Below are positions 1-6,574 of a stretch of DNA of 6,766 nucleotides, piece by piece. The DNA comes from Malacoplasma sp. (GTDB lineage: Bacteria > Bacillota_I > Bacilli_A > Mycoplasmatales > Mycoplasmoidaceae). The stretch lies in contig JARHZT010000062.1 of assembly GCA_029258015.1 (NCBI GenBank), positions 1 through 6,766 of the forward strand, read 5' to 3'. Each line of letters begins with the position of its first letter. Within the stretch, counting starts at the first letter, position 1. The position numbers were made by a program, and so were the translations under genes. The notes under the pieces are model-generated. The model was not told where the DNA came from. It did no database searches and was given only the letters and a program-made list of their open reading frames with translations.

Positions 1-1
1 T

Positions 2-679
2 AAAATAGATGGTATTTTCCATGTCAAATCTTCAGATGGAATGATCAGATTTTCTAAAGCAGTTATTATAGCAAGTGGTATGACTGAAAAGAAAATTGGA
101 ATTCCGGGTGAAAAAGAATATTATGGGAAAGGTGTTAGTTATTGTGCTATTTGTGATGCTAGTTTATACAAGGAAAGAGAAGTAGCTGTAATAGGTGGCG
201 GAAATACTGCATTAGAAGAATCACTTTATCTTGCAGACATAGTTTCAAAAGTTTATTTAATTCATAGACGTGAAGGATTTAGAGCAGAAGACAGTGTTGT
301 TGATAAGGTAAAAAACAATAATAAAATTGAATTAGTTTTAAATTATGTACCAGTAGAATTTATGTCTAATGACAAAAAAAAGATTACTGCTATAAAAATA
401 CAAAATACAAAAACAAACGAAATTAAGGATATCAATGTTGATTGTATATTTCCATTTATTGGTTTCATTCCTATAACAAATTTTGTTGATCATTTGAATA
501 TAAAAGATGAAACAACAGGTTTTATAAATGTTAATGAAAAGATGGAAACAAGCATTAGTGGTCTTTATTGTGTAGGTGATGTTGTAAATAAAGATGTTAG
601 ACAAATATCTACTGCAGTAGGTGATGGAACAATAGCAGCTATTGAGGCAAAAAAATATATTGAAAATTTTAATTTCTAA
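2..679 (+). CDS. trxB: Thioredoxin reductase (NADPH), 5'-truncated by the window edge
   Basis: Flavoenzyme that passes electrons from NADPH through FAD and a redox-active disulfide to thioredoxin in the cytoplasm. The frame is open from base 2, so the ATG at 41 is internal, not the start. About 225 residues are visible; the family is usually about 305-315, so roughly 85 N-terminal residues with the first FAD-binding motif lie outside. Visible in order: the end of the FAD domain (A-S-G-M, then a G-x-P-G-E turn), the redox centre S-Y-C-A-I-C-D at bases 137-157 (CAIC rather than the commoner CATC), the NADPH-domain glycine motif V-I-G-G-G-N-T-A, the NADPH-selecting H-R-R-x-x-F-R-A, and the C-terminal FAD segment G-D-V-V-N-K-D-V-R-Q followed by G-D-G-T-I-A-A. 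The stop is TAA. It heads the visible cluster, and no terminator follows it. Family assignment is secure; only the missing N-terminus is unseen. Confidence 0.96.
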   Translation, partial: KIDGIFHVKSSDGMIRFSKAVIIASGMTEKKIGIPGEKEYYGKGVSYCAICDASLYKEREVAVIGGGNTALEESLYLADIVSKVYLIHRREGFRAEDSVVDKVKNNNKIELVLNYVPVEFMSNDKKKITAIKIQNTKTNEIKDINVDCIFPFIGFIPITNFVDHLNIKDETTGFINVNEKMETSISGLYCVGDVVNKDVRQISTAVGDGTIAAIEAKKYIENFNF

Positions 680-714
680 TATATTCAAGATTTAAAAATG
701 TTAAAATTAATACT

Positions 715-1149
715 ATGAAATTATCAAGAAAACATATAGATATATTTAATTCATTAAATAATATTAACAATAGTTTAGATAGAAAAAAATTGCAAAAAAT
801 ATTAAGATATTTGAATAAAAATTTACTTATAAATGATGAAGATATAGAATATTTAGAAACTATACACGGGAATCAATTTGATTTCATTCCAAGTTTTTCT
901 GTATTTCACAAAAAAATGATTCACAACGAAAAAAATATATTATTGGTTGTAAATTTTTTAGACAAAATTAAAGCAGATATTAAATACATGTCAAACATGA
1001 GCAAAGATTATTTTGTAAATTTTGATAATCTTTATTTCACCTTATTTTTTGATGCAGATTTAAAACCTTATTTGTTTATGAAAAATGAACATGAGTATGA
1101 AACTGATATCATCTTAATTGATGATAAAAATATAAAACCCTTCTTGTAA
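715..1149 (+). CDS. Uncharacterised 144-residue cytoplasmic protein
   Basis: I do not recognise this protein. It is rich in Lys, Asn, Asp, Ile and Phe, has no predicted signal peptide and no hydrophobic stretch long enough for a membrane segment, and contains no Cys or Trp. The N-terminal third (residues about 5-45) looks helical and basic (R-K-K-L-Q-K-I-L-R-Y-L). The C-terminal half alternates hydrophobic and acidic residues, as in a small alpha/beta domain (F-T-L-F-F-D-A-D-L-K-P-Y-L-F-M). I see no catalytic motif. It begins 35 bases after trxB and ends 6 bases before the YgjP-type gene, so it is probably cotranscribed with both. The ATG at 715 is the first in this frame and has no Shine-Dalgarno sequence, like most genes here. 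The composition matches its neighbours, with no sign of transfer. It is probably a real gene because of its length, packed position and orientation. Confidence 0.75.
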   Translation: MKLSRKHIDIFNSLNNINNSLDRKKLQKILRYLNKNLLINDEDIEYLETIHGNQFDFIPSFSVFHKKMIHNEKNILLVVNFLDKIKADIKYMSNMSKDYFVNFDNLYFTLFFDADLKPYLFMKNEHEYETDIILIDDKNIKPFL

Positions 1150-1155
1150 TTAAAA

Positions 1156-1863
1156 ATGAAAAAAGAAGTATTCATTAATATAGATCATAATGATTTTGAA
1201 ATTAAATGTAAGGTTATATTTGATACAAAAATAAAATCAAGGATATATGTGTCTGTATCATCTGAAAATAATTTTTATTCATTGTTAGCAAAAGCACCTT
1301 ATGATACACCAATATTCAAAATTGAAGATTTAATTATTAAAAACTTTGAACAATTATCTGTAATCAAAAAAAATAAAGAAAACAATGTTTTTTTGAATCA
1401 GAAAAAAAATATATTAATGTACTTGGGTGAAGTATACCCTTTTGAAATATCTATTGATGCAAATAAAAGAAACAAAGTAAAAAAGATTGATAATAAATTT
1501 TACGTATGTTTAAAAGTTGAAACAGATTTTCCAAAAGCAATAGAGTCCTATTTTAAAAAAGAAGCAGAAAAATTGATAATACCAATGGCATATGAAATTG
1601 CTAATAGATACAATTTGAAATTCAATGAAATTAAGATAAAGAAACTAAAAAGAGCATGAGGTAACTGTAAAAGCAGAACCAAATCTATGTCTTTTTCGCT
1701 TAATTTAATGCATTTTAAAAAAGAGATAATAGAGTATGTAATATGTCATGAATTGTCACATCTTATATATCCTAATCATTCAAGATTATTTTGAATGAAT
1801 GTAGAAAAAATGTATCCAGACTATAAAAGTGCTAGAAATCAACTTAGAAAGTATATAGTTTAA
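1156..1863 (+). CDS. YgjP/DUF45-type metal-dependent hydrolase (SprT-like zincin fold), read through two UGA-Trp codons
   Basis: A 235-residue protein once TGA at 1657 and 1792 is read as Trp. The N-terminal half carries family hallmarks: a beta-rich start, then A-P-Y-D-T-P and a Y-L-G-E-V-Y-P-F-E-I strand. The C-terminal half holds the metal site: W-G-N-C-K-S (residues 168-173), H-E-L-S-H (H198, E199, H202) and N-H-S-R-L-F-W (third ligand H208, W213). Both TGA codons fall exactly where the family has conserved Trp, which is strong internal proof of the code. Proteins of this family are often annotated as M48-like peptidases; E. coli YgjP has been linked to UTP pyrophosphatase activity, so the substrate is uncertain. 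The gene lies 6 bases after the unknown gene and 5 bases before rdgB, so it is almost certainly cotranscribed. There is no Shine-Dalgarno sequence. Read with the standard code, the gene would end at 1659 and lose the whole active site. Confidence 0.9.
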
Positions 1864-1868
1864 TTATT

Positions 1869-2489
1869 ATGAATAAAACAATTATATTAGCAACTTCTAA
1901 CATTAATAAAATAAATGAATTCAAAGCATTTTTTGATTCTAAAGATTGCAAAATATTTAGTTTTAAACAAAGTGAATTCTCAATAGATGATAGTGTAGAA
2001 GATGGAACTACATTCATGGATAATGCAATAAAAAAAGCTGAATATATTTCAAAGAAATATAACCATTCATTTCCTGTGCTAGCTGAAGATTCTGGTTTAT
2101 GTATTAACTCATTAAGTGGTTTTCCTGGCATAAATTCATCCAGATTTTCTTTAGGTGATAGAAACAATTACAATGAAAAAAATGATCATATAATAAGTTT
2201 AATGGAAGATAAACAGGACAAAAGTGCATACTTTATATGTTGTTTTGCTTATATTGATGAGGATAAAAAATTACATAAATTTGAATTTAAAGTTGATGGT
2301 TTAATTAAAAAAAACAATAAATCAACTAAACAAGGTTTTGGATATGATCCAATATTTTATTATGAGAAATTTGACAAATTTTTTTCAGATTTAACAATGG
2401 AAGAAAAAAATAGAATCTCTCATAGAGGTAAGGCTCTGAATGCTTTTTTTGATTTTTTAATGGGACAAAAAAAGCATCATACACAATAG
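1869..2489 (+). CDS. rdgB: XTP/dITP pyrophosphatase, RdgB/HAM1 family
   Basis: House-cleaning enzyme that hydrolyses non-canonical purine triphosphates (ITP, dITP, XTP) to the monophosphate and pyrophosphate, keeping deaminated bases out of DNA and RNA. At 206 residues it is full length for the family. Motifs in order: L-A-T-S-N-I-N-K near the N-terminus (residues 7-14, triphosphate binding), V-E-D-G-T-T-F-x-x-N-A, the acidic metal/catalytic motif A-E-D-S-G-L (72-77), G-F-P-G-I-N-S-S-R (84-92), the base-pocket motif G-F-G-Y-D-P-I-F (156-163) and S-H-R-G-K-A-L (184-190). It starts 5 bases after the stop of the YgjP-type gene, with no Shine-Dalgarno sequence, which suggests coupling to the upstream gene. 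Its last 23 bases overlap the 3' end of the SRP RNA gene on the opposite strand. It has no in-frame TGA codon. Confidence 0.96.
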   Translation: MNKTIILATSNINKINEFKAFFDSKDCKIFSFKQSEFSIDDSVEDGTTFMDNAIKKAEYISKKYNHSFPVLAEDSGLCINSLSGFPGINSSRFSLGDRNNYNEKNDHIISLMEDKQDKSAYFICCFAYIDEDKKLHKFEFKVDGLIKKNNKSTKQGFGYDPIFYYEKFDKFFSDLTMEEKNRISHRGKALNAFFDFLMGQKKHHTQ

Positions 2490-2550
2490 ATAAATACTTA
2501 GTGCTGCTTCATTTCTGACCTGACACGGTTCGCTTCTAATGTTACGATGC
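2467..2550 (-). ncRNA. ffs: Signal recognition particle RNA, small 4.5S/scRNA type
   Basis: Read on the minus strand, the RNA carries the SRP domain IV signature: GTGTCAGGTC, then AGAAAT, then GAAGCAGCAC. The canonical apical C-GGAA-G is replaced by A-GAAA-U, which keeps both a closing pair and a GNRA tetraloop. The CAGG/AGCA internal loop that binds Ffh is kept, as is the 5' GAACC of the asymmetric loop. The ends close with GCATC (5', at 2550) pairing GATGC (3', at 2474-2478), extended by weaker pairs, followed by seven T residues at 2473-2467 that act as the terminator. At about 84 nt it is in the range of Mollicutes scRNA, with no Alu domain. The RNA joins Ffh to target nascent membrane proteins. 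It converges on rdgB and overlaps its last codons. The 5' end is inferred from the promoter spacing and the closing stem. Confidence 0.92.
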
Positions 2551-2603
2551 ATTAATATTATATAAAAGATTTCTATGTTATTCAAAACAAATTAATATTA
2601 TAT
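2551..2603. repeat. Two identical 13-base AT-only copies, 40 bases apart
   Basis: ATTAATATTATAT occurs at 2551-2563 and again at 2591-2603. The first copy contains the minus-strand TATAAT of the ffs promoter. The second therefore also presents a minus-strand TATAAT but lacks a good -35 hexamer 17 bases upstream. In such an AT-rich sequence it may be chance, or a leftover of a small duplication of the promoter region. Confidence 0.4.
2557..2585 (-). promoter_or_regulatory. Promoter of the SRP RNA gene
   Basis: On the minus strand, TTGAAT (2585-2580) and TATAAT (2562-2557) are separated by exactly 17 bases. Six more bases lead to G at 2550, the first base of the SRP RNA closing stem. A near-consensus sigma-70/SigA promoter fits a stable RNA made at a high level. 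Not tested experimentally. Confidence 0.8.
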
Positions 2604-2615
2604 CAAAAAAACCTA

Positions 2616-2644
2616 TTGATATTTTCTAAAAAATATAGTTTAAT
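2616..2644 (+). promoter_or_regulatory. Promoter reading into the unassigned RNA
   Basis: TTGATA (2616-2621) and TTTAAT (2639-2644) are separated by 17 bases on the + strand. Each differs from consensus at one position. With the same 6-base gap seen at ffs, transcription would begin at G2651. It diverges from the ffs promoter, and about 30 bases separate the two -35 boxes. No open reading frame follows, so it probably drives the structured RNA below. Confidence 0.65.
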
Positions 2645-2650
2645 CAATAT

Positions 2651-2958
2651 GTGGTATTGAAAAGCGAAAGGGTGAAATAGATAATTTCTGACCCATAGCA
2701 TATGTTATACTCCGGATTTTTAGTAAATTAATTGATAATAGGTTAATGATCTTTGAGTGATAATCCTATTTAATGATATAAAAGTTGTCTTGGTCGAAGA
2801 CTTCAGTGTCCATAGCACAATATCTATCTCAGGGTCTATTAATATGACTAAGGTTAGCTGAATAACTAAAACTATGATTGGGAATTCATTTATTTAAATC
2901 TATAAGTTTGGAAAGCCATAGTTAGTTTGGGTTTGCTAGATGAGCAAACCCTTTTTTT
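2651..2958 (+). ncRNA. Candidate structured non-coding RNA of about 308 nt, family not recognised
   Basis: A non-coding stretch bounded by a good promoter and a strong terminator. Hairpins visible by eye: GGGT-GAAAT / ATTTC-TG-ACCC (2670-2694, 9 pairs, 2-base bulge, loop AGATA); ATAGC/GTTAT (2695-2708); AATAGG/CCTATT (2737-2742 with 2765-2770); GTCTT/AAGAC (2787-2801, loop GGTCG); GTG/CAC (2807-2819). A longer-range helix joins AACT-AA-AACTATG (2864-2876) to CATAGTT-AGTT (2917-2927), 11 pairs with a 2-base bulge. The terminator hairpin follows directly. Its G content in unpaired and stem segments exceeds that of the AT spacers around it. I looked for RNase P RNA, tmRNA, T-box and common riboswitch signatures and found none. 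It may be a free RNA or a long leader with an attenuator for the methyltransferase gene; the separate TATAAT before that gene favours a free RNA. Being next to ffs also fits a stable-RNA locus. Confidence 0.6.
2929..2958 (+). terminator. Rho-independent terminator of the unassigned RNA
   Basis: A perfect 9-bp stem, GGGTTTGCT (2929-2937) with AGCAAACCC (2943-2951), has a 5-base loop AGATG and is followed directly by seven T residues. It is the strongest hairpin in the window. The T run is only on the + side, so the terminator acts on + strand transcription. The rest of the gap, 2959-2997, is AT-rich and I see nothing in it. Confidence 0.92.
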
Positions 2959-2976
2959 ATTATTATAAATATTAAG

Positions 2977-3003
2977 TTAATAACAATTTTTTGTAATTAT
3001 AAT
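2977..3003 (+). promoter_or_regulatory. Possible promoter for a leaderless methyltransferase transcript
   Basis: A perfect TATAAT lies at 2998-3003. The usual 6-7 base gap puts the transcript start at 3010-3011, on the ATG itself. The -35 is poor (TTAATA at 2977-2982, spacer only 15). No Shine-Dalgarno sequence precedes the ATG, which is consistent with leaderless translation. TATAAT can arise by chance in sequence this AT-rich. Confidence 0.45.
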
Positions 3004-3010
3004 TAATATT

Positions 3011-3718
3011 ATGAACAATATTGATAGACACAAACTATGGGATTTCTTACAAAAACAGATAATTATAAAACAATTACCTGATATAAAAAATAAAATGGTT
3101 TTAGATTTTGGAGCAGGAGATTGTTTCTTAGAAACATTATTGTCTGATACTAATAAATTTATTTGTATTGAACCTAATGCAAATAAATTTAAATTTATTT
3201 ATACAAAGGAAAATATTTATAAAATCAAAGGTGATTACAAAGCATTAGTCAATCTAAAAGATGAAAGTATGGATGTTATATTTTGTCACAATGTTTTTGA
3301 ATATTTGAATGATTCAGAAAGAGAAAAAATAATAAAAGAATTCACAAGGATTTTAAAAAAAGGTGGTTTTTTATCTTTTATAAAACACAACAAAATCGGA
3401 AGAATTTTAGAGCAAATTGTATTTAAAAATAACTTTAATGACTATAAAAATGTATTTATTGAAAATGAAAGTTATTCAGAAAGATTTGGACCTATAAGTT
3501 ATTTTAAAGATAAAAATATTATCAATTGGTCTAGCAATAAATTGGCTATGATTAATAAATTTGGATTAAGAATCTTTTATGATTTGCAATCAAATATGGA
3601 ATTACAAAAAGATCCAAAATGACAAAAAAACATAATAGAATCTGAATTATTTTTTTGCAAAACAGATGAATTTATAAATATGGCATTTTTACATCATTTA
3701 ATCTTCATTAAAAAATAA
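3011..3718 (+). CDS. Class I SAM-dependent methyltransferase, substrate unknown, with one UGA-Trp codon
   Basis: A 235-residue protein when TGA at 3620 (residue 204) is read as Trp; the true stop is TAA at 3716. Rossmann-fold methyltransferase motifs: motif I V-L-D-F-G-A-G-D (residues 30-37), the acidic end of strand 2 in C-I-E-P-N (52-56, Glu contacting the SAM ribose), the strand 4 region M-D-V-I-F-C-H-N-V-F-E-Y-L (87-99), then E-F-T-R-I-L-K-K-G-G-F-L-S-F (110-123). The C-terminus past the Trp (Q-K-N-I-I-E-S-E ... H-H-L-I-F-I-K-K) continues with family-like composition, which supports readthrough as Trp. The substrate cannot be read from sequence; a tRNA or small-molecule methyltransferase is possible. 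It lies 52 bases after a terminator and 12 bases before uvrA, so it likely shares a transcript with uvrA. Two TGG Trp codons are also present, so both Trp codons are used in one gene. Confidence 0.87.
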
Positions 3719-3723
3719 AGGAG
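3717..3723 (+). promoter_or_regulatory. Strong Shine-Dalgarno sequence of uvrA
   Basis: AAAGGAG ends 7 bases before the uvrA ATG at 3731 and overlaps the stop codon of the methyltransferase (TAA, 3716-3718). It is the only convincing ribosome binding site in the window and fixes the uvrA start. The overlap allows translational coupling. Confidence 0.88.
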
Positions 3724-3730
3724 TTTTAAT

Positions 3731-6574
3731 ATGAAAAACACTAATACTAGAGATTTTATAGTTATAAAGGGAGCTAGAGAAAATAATTTAAAAAACATTG
3801 ACATAACAATTCCTAAAAATAAATTTGTTGTTATTACTGGTTTAAGTGGAAGTGGTAAATCTTCTTTAGCTTTTGACACCATATATGCTGAGGGTCAAAG
3901 AAGATATTTAGAATCTTTATCTTCATATGCTAGACAATTTTTAGGTGGTAATGAAAAACCTGATGTAGACTCTATTGAAGGTTTATCTCCTTCTATATCA
4001 ATAGATCAAAAAACAACTTCTCATAACCCTAGATCTACAGTTGGAACTGTTACAGAAATATATGATTATTTAAGATTGCTTTATGCAAGAATTGGGAAAC
4101 CATATTGTATTAATGGTCACGGGATAATAAAAACATTATCTATTAAACAAATGATAGATAATGTTTTTGAATATAGTGATGGCTCAAAAATTCAAATTCT
4201 ATCCCCAATAGTGAAACAAGAAAAAGGTACATTCAAAAACAAAATAGACATGTTAAAAAGACAAGGATATTTAAGATTAAGAGTGGATGGAAATATAGTG
4301 TCATTAGACGATGAAATTAATTTAGATAAAAATAAAAAACACTCACTAGATATCATTGTTGATAGAGTAGTCTTGAATAAAGATAAAGTTACAAGAAGTA
4401 GAATATATGAGTCTATAGAAAAAGCTATTAAAGAATCTAAAGGGAATGTTACATTTTTAATTGAAGATAAAGAAGTAACATATTCTCAAAATCATGCATG
4501 TGATGTTTGTGGTTTTTCTATACCAGAATTAGAACCTAGATTTTTTTCATTTAATTCTCCAATAGGAGCTTGCAAGTATTGTAATGGACTAGGTTTTACT
4601 TATGAACCTGATATTGAAAAAATATTACCAGATAAATCATTATCAATTATGCAAGGTGGTATATCTTATTTTAAAAATGTTATTGAAAAGCCAACAATAG
4701 ATTTTTTAAAACAGAAAGCCTTATGAGATCACTACAACATAAGTGTTAATGAACCCATTGAGAATCTTAATAAAAAAGAGGTTGATATAATACTATATGG
4801 TTCAGATGAAGAAATTTCTTATGTTTTAGAAACAACAGAAAAAAGAAAACATGAATACTTTGATACTATTGAAGGAATTTATGACTTAATAAAAAGAAGG
4901 TATCATGAAACAACTTCTGAAATGGCAAGAGAATTTTATTCTAAATTTATGTCAAATATCCCATGTAATATTTGTAAAGGTCAAAGACTTTCAAAGGAAG
5001 TTTTATCAGTTAAAATTGGAAATGAAAACATTATAGATTTAACTGAAAAAAATATAACTAGATTGATGGAATTTTTTATTTCTCTTGAACTAGACGAAAA
5101 TGATAAAAAAATTGCTAATTTAGCTTTAAATGAAATCATAAATAGATTGTCATTTTTAGAAAATGTAGGTTTAAATTACTTAACTTTATCTAGAACTGCA
5201 TCAACATTATCTGGTGGTGAATCCCAAAGAATTAGATTGGCTACTCAAATAGGTTCTTCTTTAACTGGTGTTTTATATGTTTTAGATGAACCTTCAATAG
5301 GACTACACCAAAAAGATAATGAGAAATTAATAAAAACCCTACAAAAAATGAGGGATTTAGGAAATACTTTAATTGTTGTAGAACATGATGAAGATACAAT
5401 GATGGCATCAGATTATTTAATAGATGTTGGCCCAAAAGCAGGGGAATTTGGTGGTGAAATTGTGGCTTATGGTAGCGTAGAAGATGTTATGAAAAACCCT
5501 GACTCTATTACAGGAAAATATTTATCTAAACAACTAAAAATCGAAGTTCCAAAAACTAGAAGAGGCGGGAATGGTAAAGTTGTAGAATTAACTGGAGCTA
5601 GTGGTAACAATCTTAAAAATGTAAGTATAAAAATACCATTGGGTAAATTGGTCGCTGTAACAGGGGTTTCAGGTAGTGGTAAATCTACATTAGTAAACGA
5701 AACATTAATAAAGGCTATAGAAAAACAAATTTCAAATCCTTTTGTTGTACCAGCACCATATAAAAATATTAAGAATGCTAAATTTGTAGATAAAATAGTT
5801 CAAGTATCTCAAGACCCTATAGGAAGAACACCGAGAAGTAATCCTGCTACTTATGTATCTGTATTTGATGATATAAGAGATCTTTTTGCTAGAACAAAAG
5901 AAGCAAAAGCTAGAGGATATGAAAAAGGAAGATTTTCATTCAATGTGGTAGGTGGAAGATGTGAAAATTGTAAAGGTGATGGATTAATTAAAATTGAGAT
6001 GCATTTTTTACCTGATGTTTATGTTAAATGTAATGAATGTGGCGGAAAAAAATATAACGAAGAAACATTGCAAGTTTTATACAAAGAAAAATCAATTTAT
6101 GACGTTTTAGAAATGTCAGTTATTGAAGCTGTTGACTTCTTCTATGAAATTCCAGAAATAAAAAGAAAATTAGATTTAATGTGTGATGTAGGTTTAGATT
6201 ATTTAAGATTAGGAACAGCATCTACACATCTTTCTGGTGGGGAAGCTCAAAGAATAAAATTAGCAAAATATCTTCAAAAAAGACCAACTGGAAAAACTAT
6301 TTATGTACTTGATGAACCAACAACAGGCTTACATATCCATGATATAGCTAAGTTGATCGAAGTATTGAATAAGATTGTTAATCATGGAGATACAGTTATT
6401 GTTGTTGAACATAATTTAGACTTAATAAAAATGGCTGATTATATAATTGATTTAGGACCAGACGGAGGAGAAAATGGTGGTGAAGTTGTTGCCACAGGAA
6501 CTCCTGAACAAATAGTTAATCAAAAAGATAAATCTTATACAGGTCAATTTCTTGAGAAGTTTTTAAATGAGTAA
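3731..6574 (+). CDS. uvrA: UvrABC excinuclease subunit A, full length, read through one UGA-Trp codon
   Basis: Damage-sensing ABC ATPase of nucleotide excision repair; a UvrA dimer loads UvrB on damaged DNA before UvrC cuts. The protein is 947 residues, normal for the family, when TGA at 4724 (residue 332) is read as Trp; no other frame break is present. First ATPase: Walker A G-L-S-G-S-G-K-S (37-44), signature L-S-G-G-E (493-497), Walker B L-D-E-P (518-521). Second ATPase: G-V-S-G-S-G-K-S (645-652), L-S-G-G-E (834-838), L-D-E-P (860-863). Zinc ligands: C126/H130 with C412/C415; C257/C260 with C281/C284; C744/C747 with C767/C770. Signature-I inserts and UvrB-binding regions are in the expected order. 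The start is fixed by a strong Shine-Dalgarno sequence. It overlaps the next gene by 8 bases. A standard-code reading would report two false fragments (3731-4726 and from 4922). Confidence 0.98.

Noticed and set aside
41..43. ATG at 41 as the start of trxB
   Set aside because: The frame is open back to base 2 and the upstream residues fit the FAD domain; the family needs about 85 more N-terminal residues.
338..688. Minus-strand reading frames at 338-688, 1844-2167, 3694-3882 and 5241-5435
   Set aside because: They lie opposite well-supported genes, show no motifs, and have the composition expected from the antisense of AT-rich coding sequence.
371..1410. A8 runs in trxB and the YgjP-type gene as phase-variable tracts
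   Set aside because: Runs of this length are expected in such AT-rich coding sequence, and the genes are housekeeping types with intact frames.
2651..2958. RNase P RNA (rnpB)
   Set aside because: A short resemblance (TGTCCATAGCAC at 2808-2819, compared with the conserved start of the P4 region) is present. However, the invariant GAGGAAAGTC and ACAGAA...GGCTTA segments are absent on both strands, and the ends do not pair.
2651..2958. tmRNA (ssrA)
   Set aside because: There is no tRNA-Ala-like acceptor end, no T-arm with CCA, and no recognisable tag reading frame.
2651..3010. T-box or other riboswitch controlling the methyltransferase
   Set aside because: No TGGNACC-type T-box or known aptamer core was found. 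The region is long for a leader, and a separate TATAAT precedes the gene. It is not fully excluded and is recorded as an alternative in the ncRNA entry.
4724..4922. uvrA as a pseudogene with two fragments
   Set aside because: The only interruption is one TGA. The frame continues without a shift, and the joined length is normal with all motifs present.
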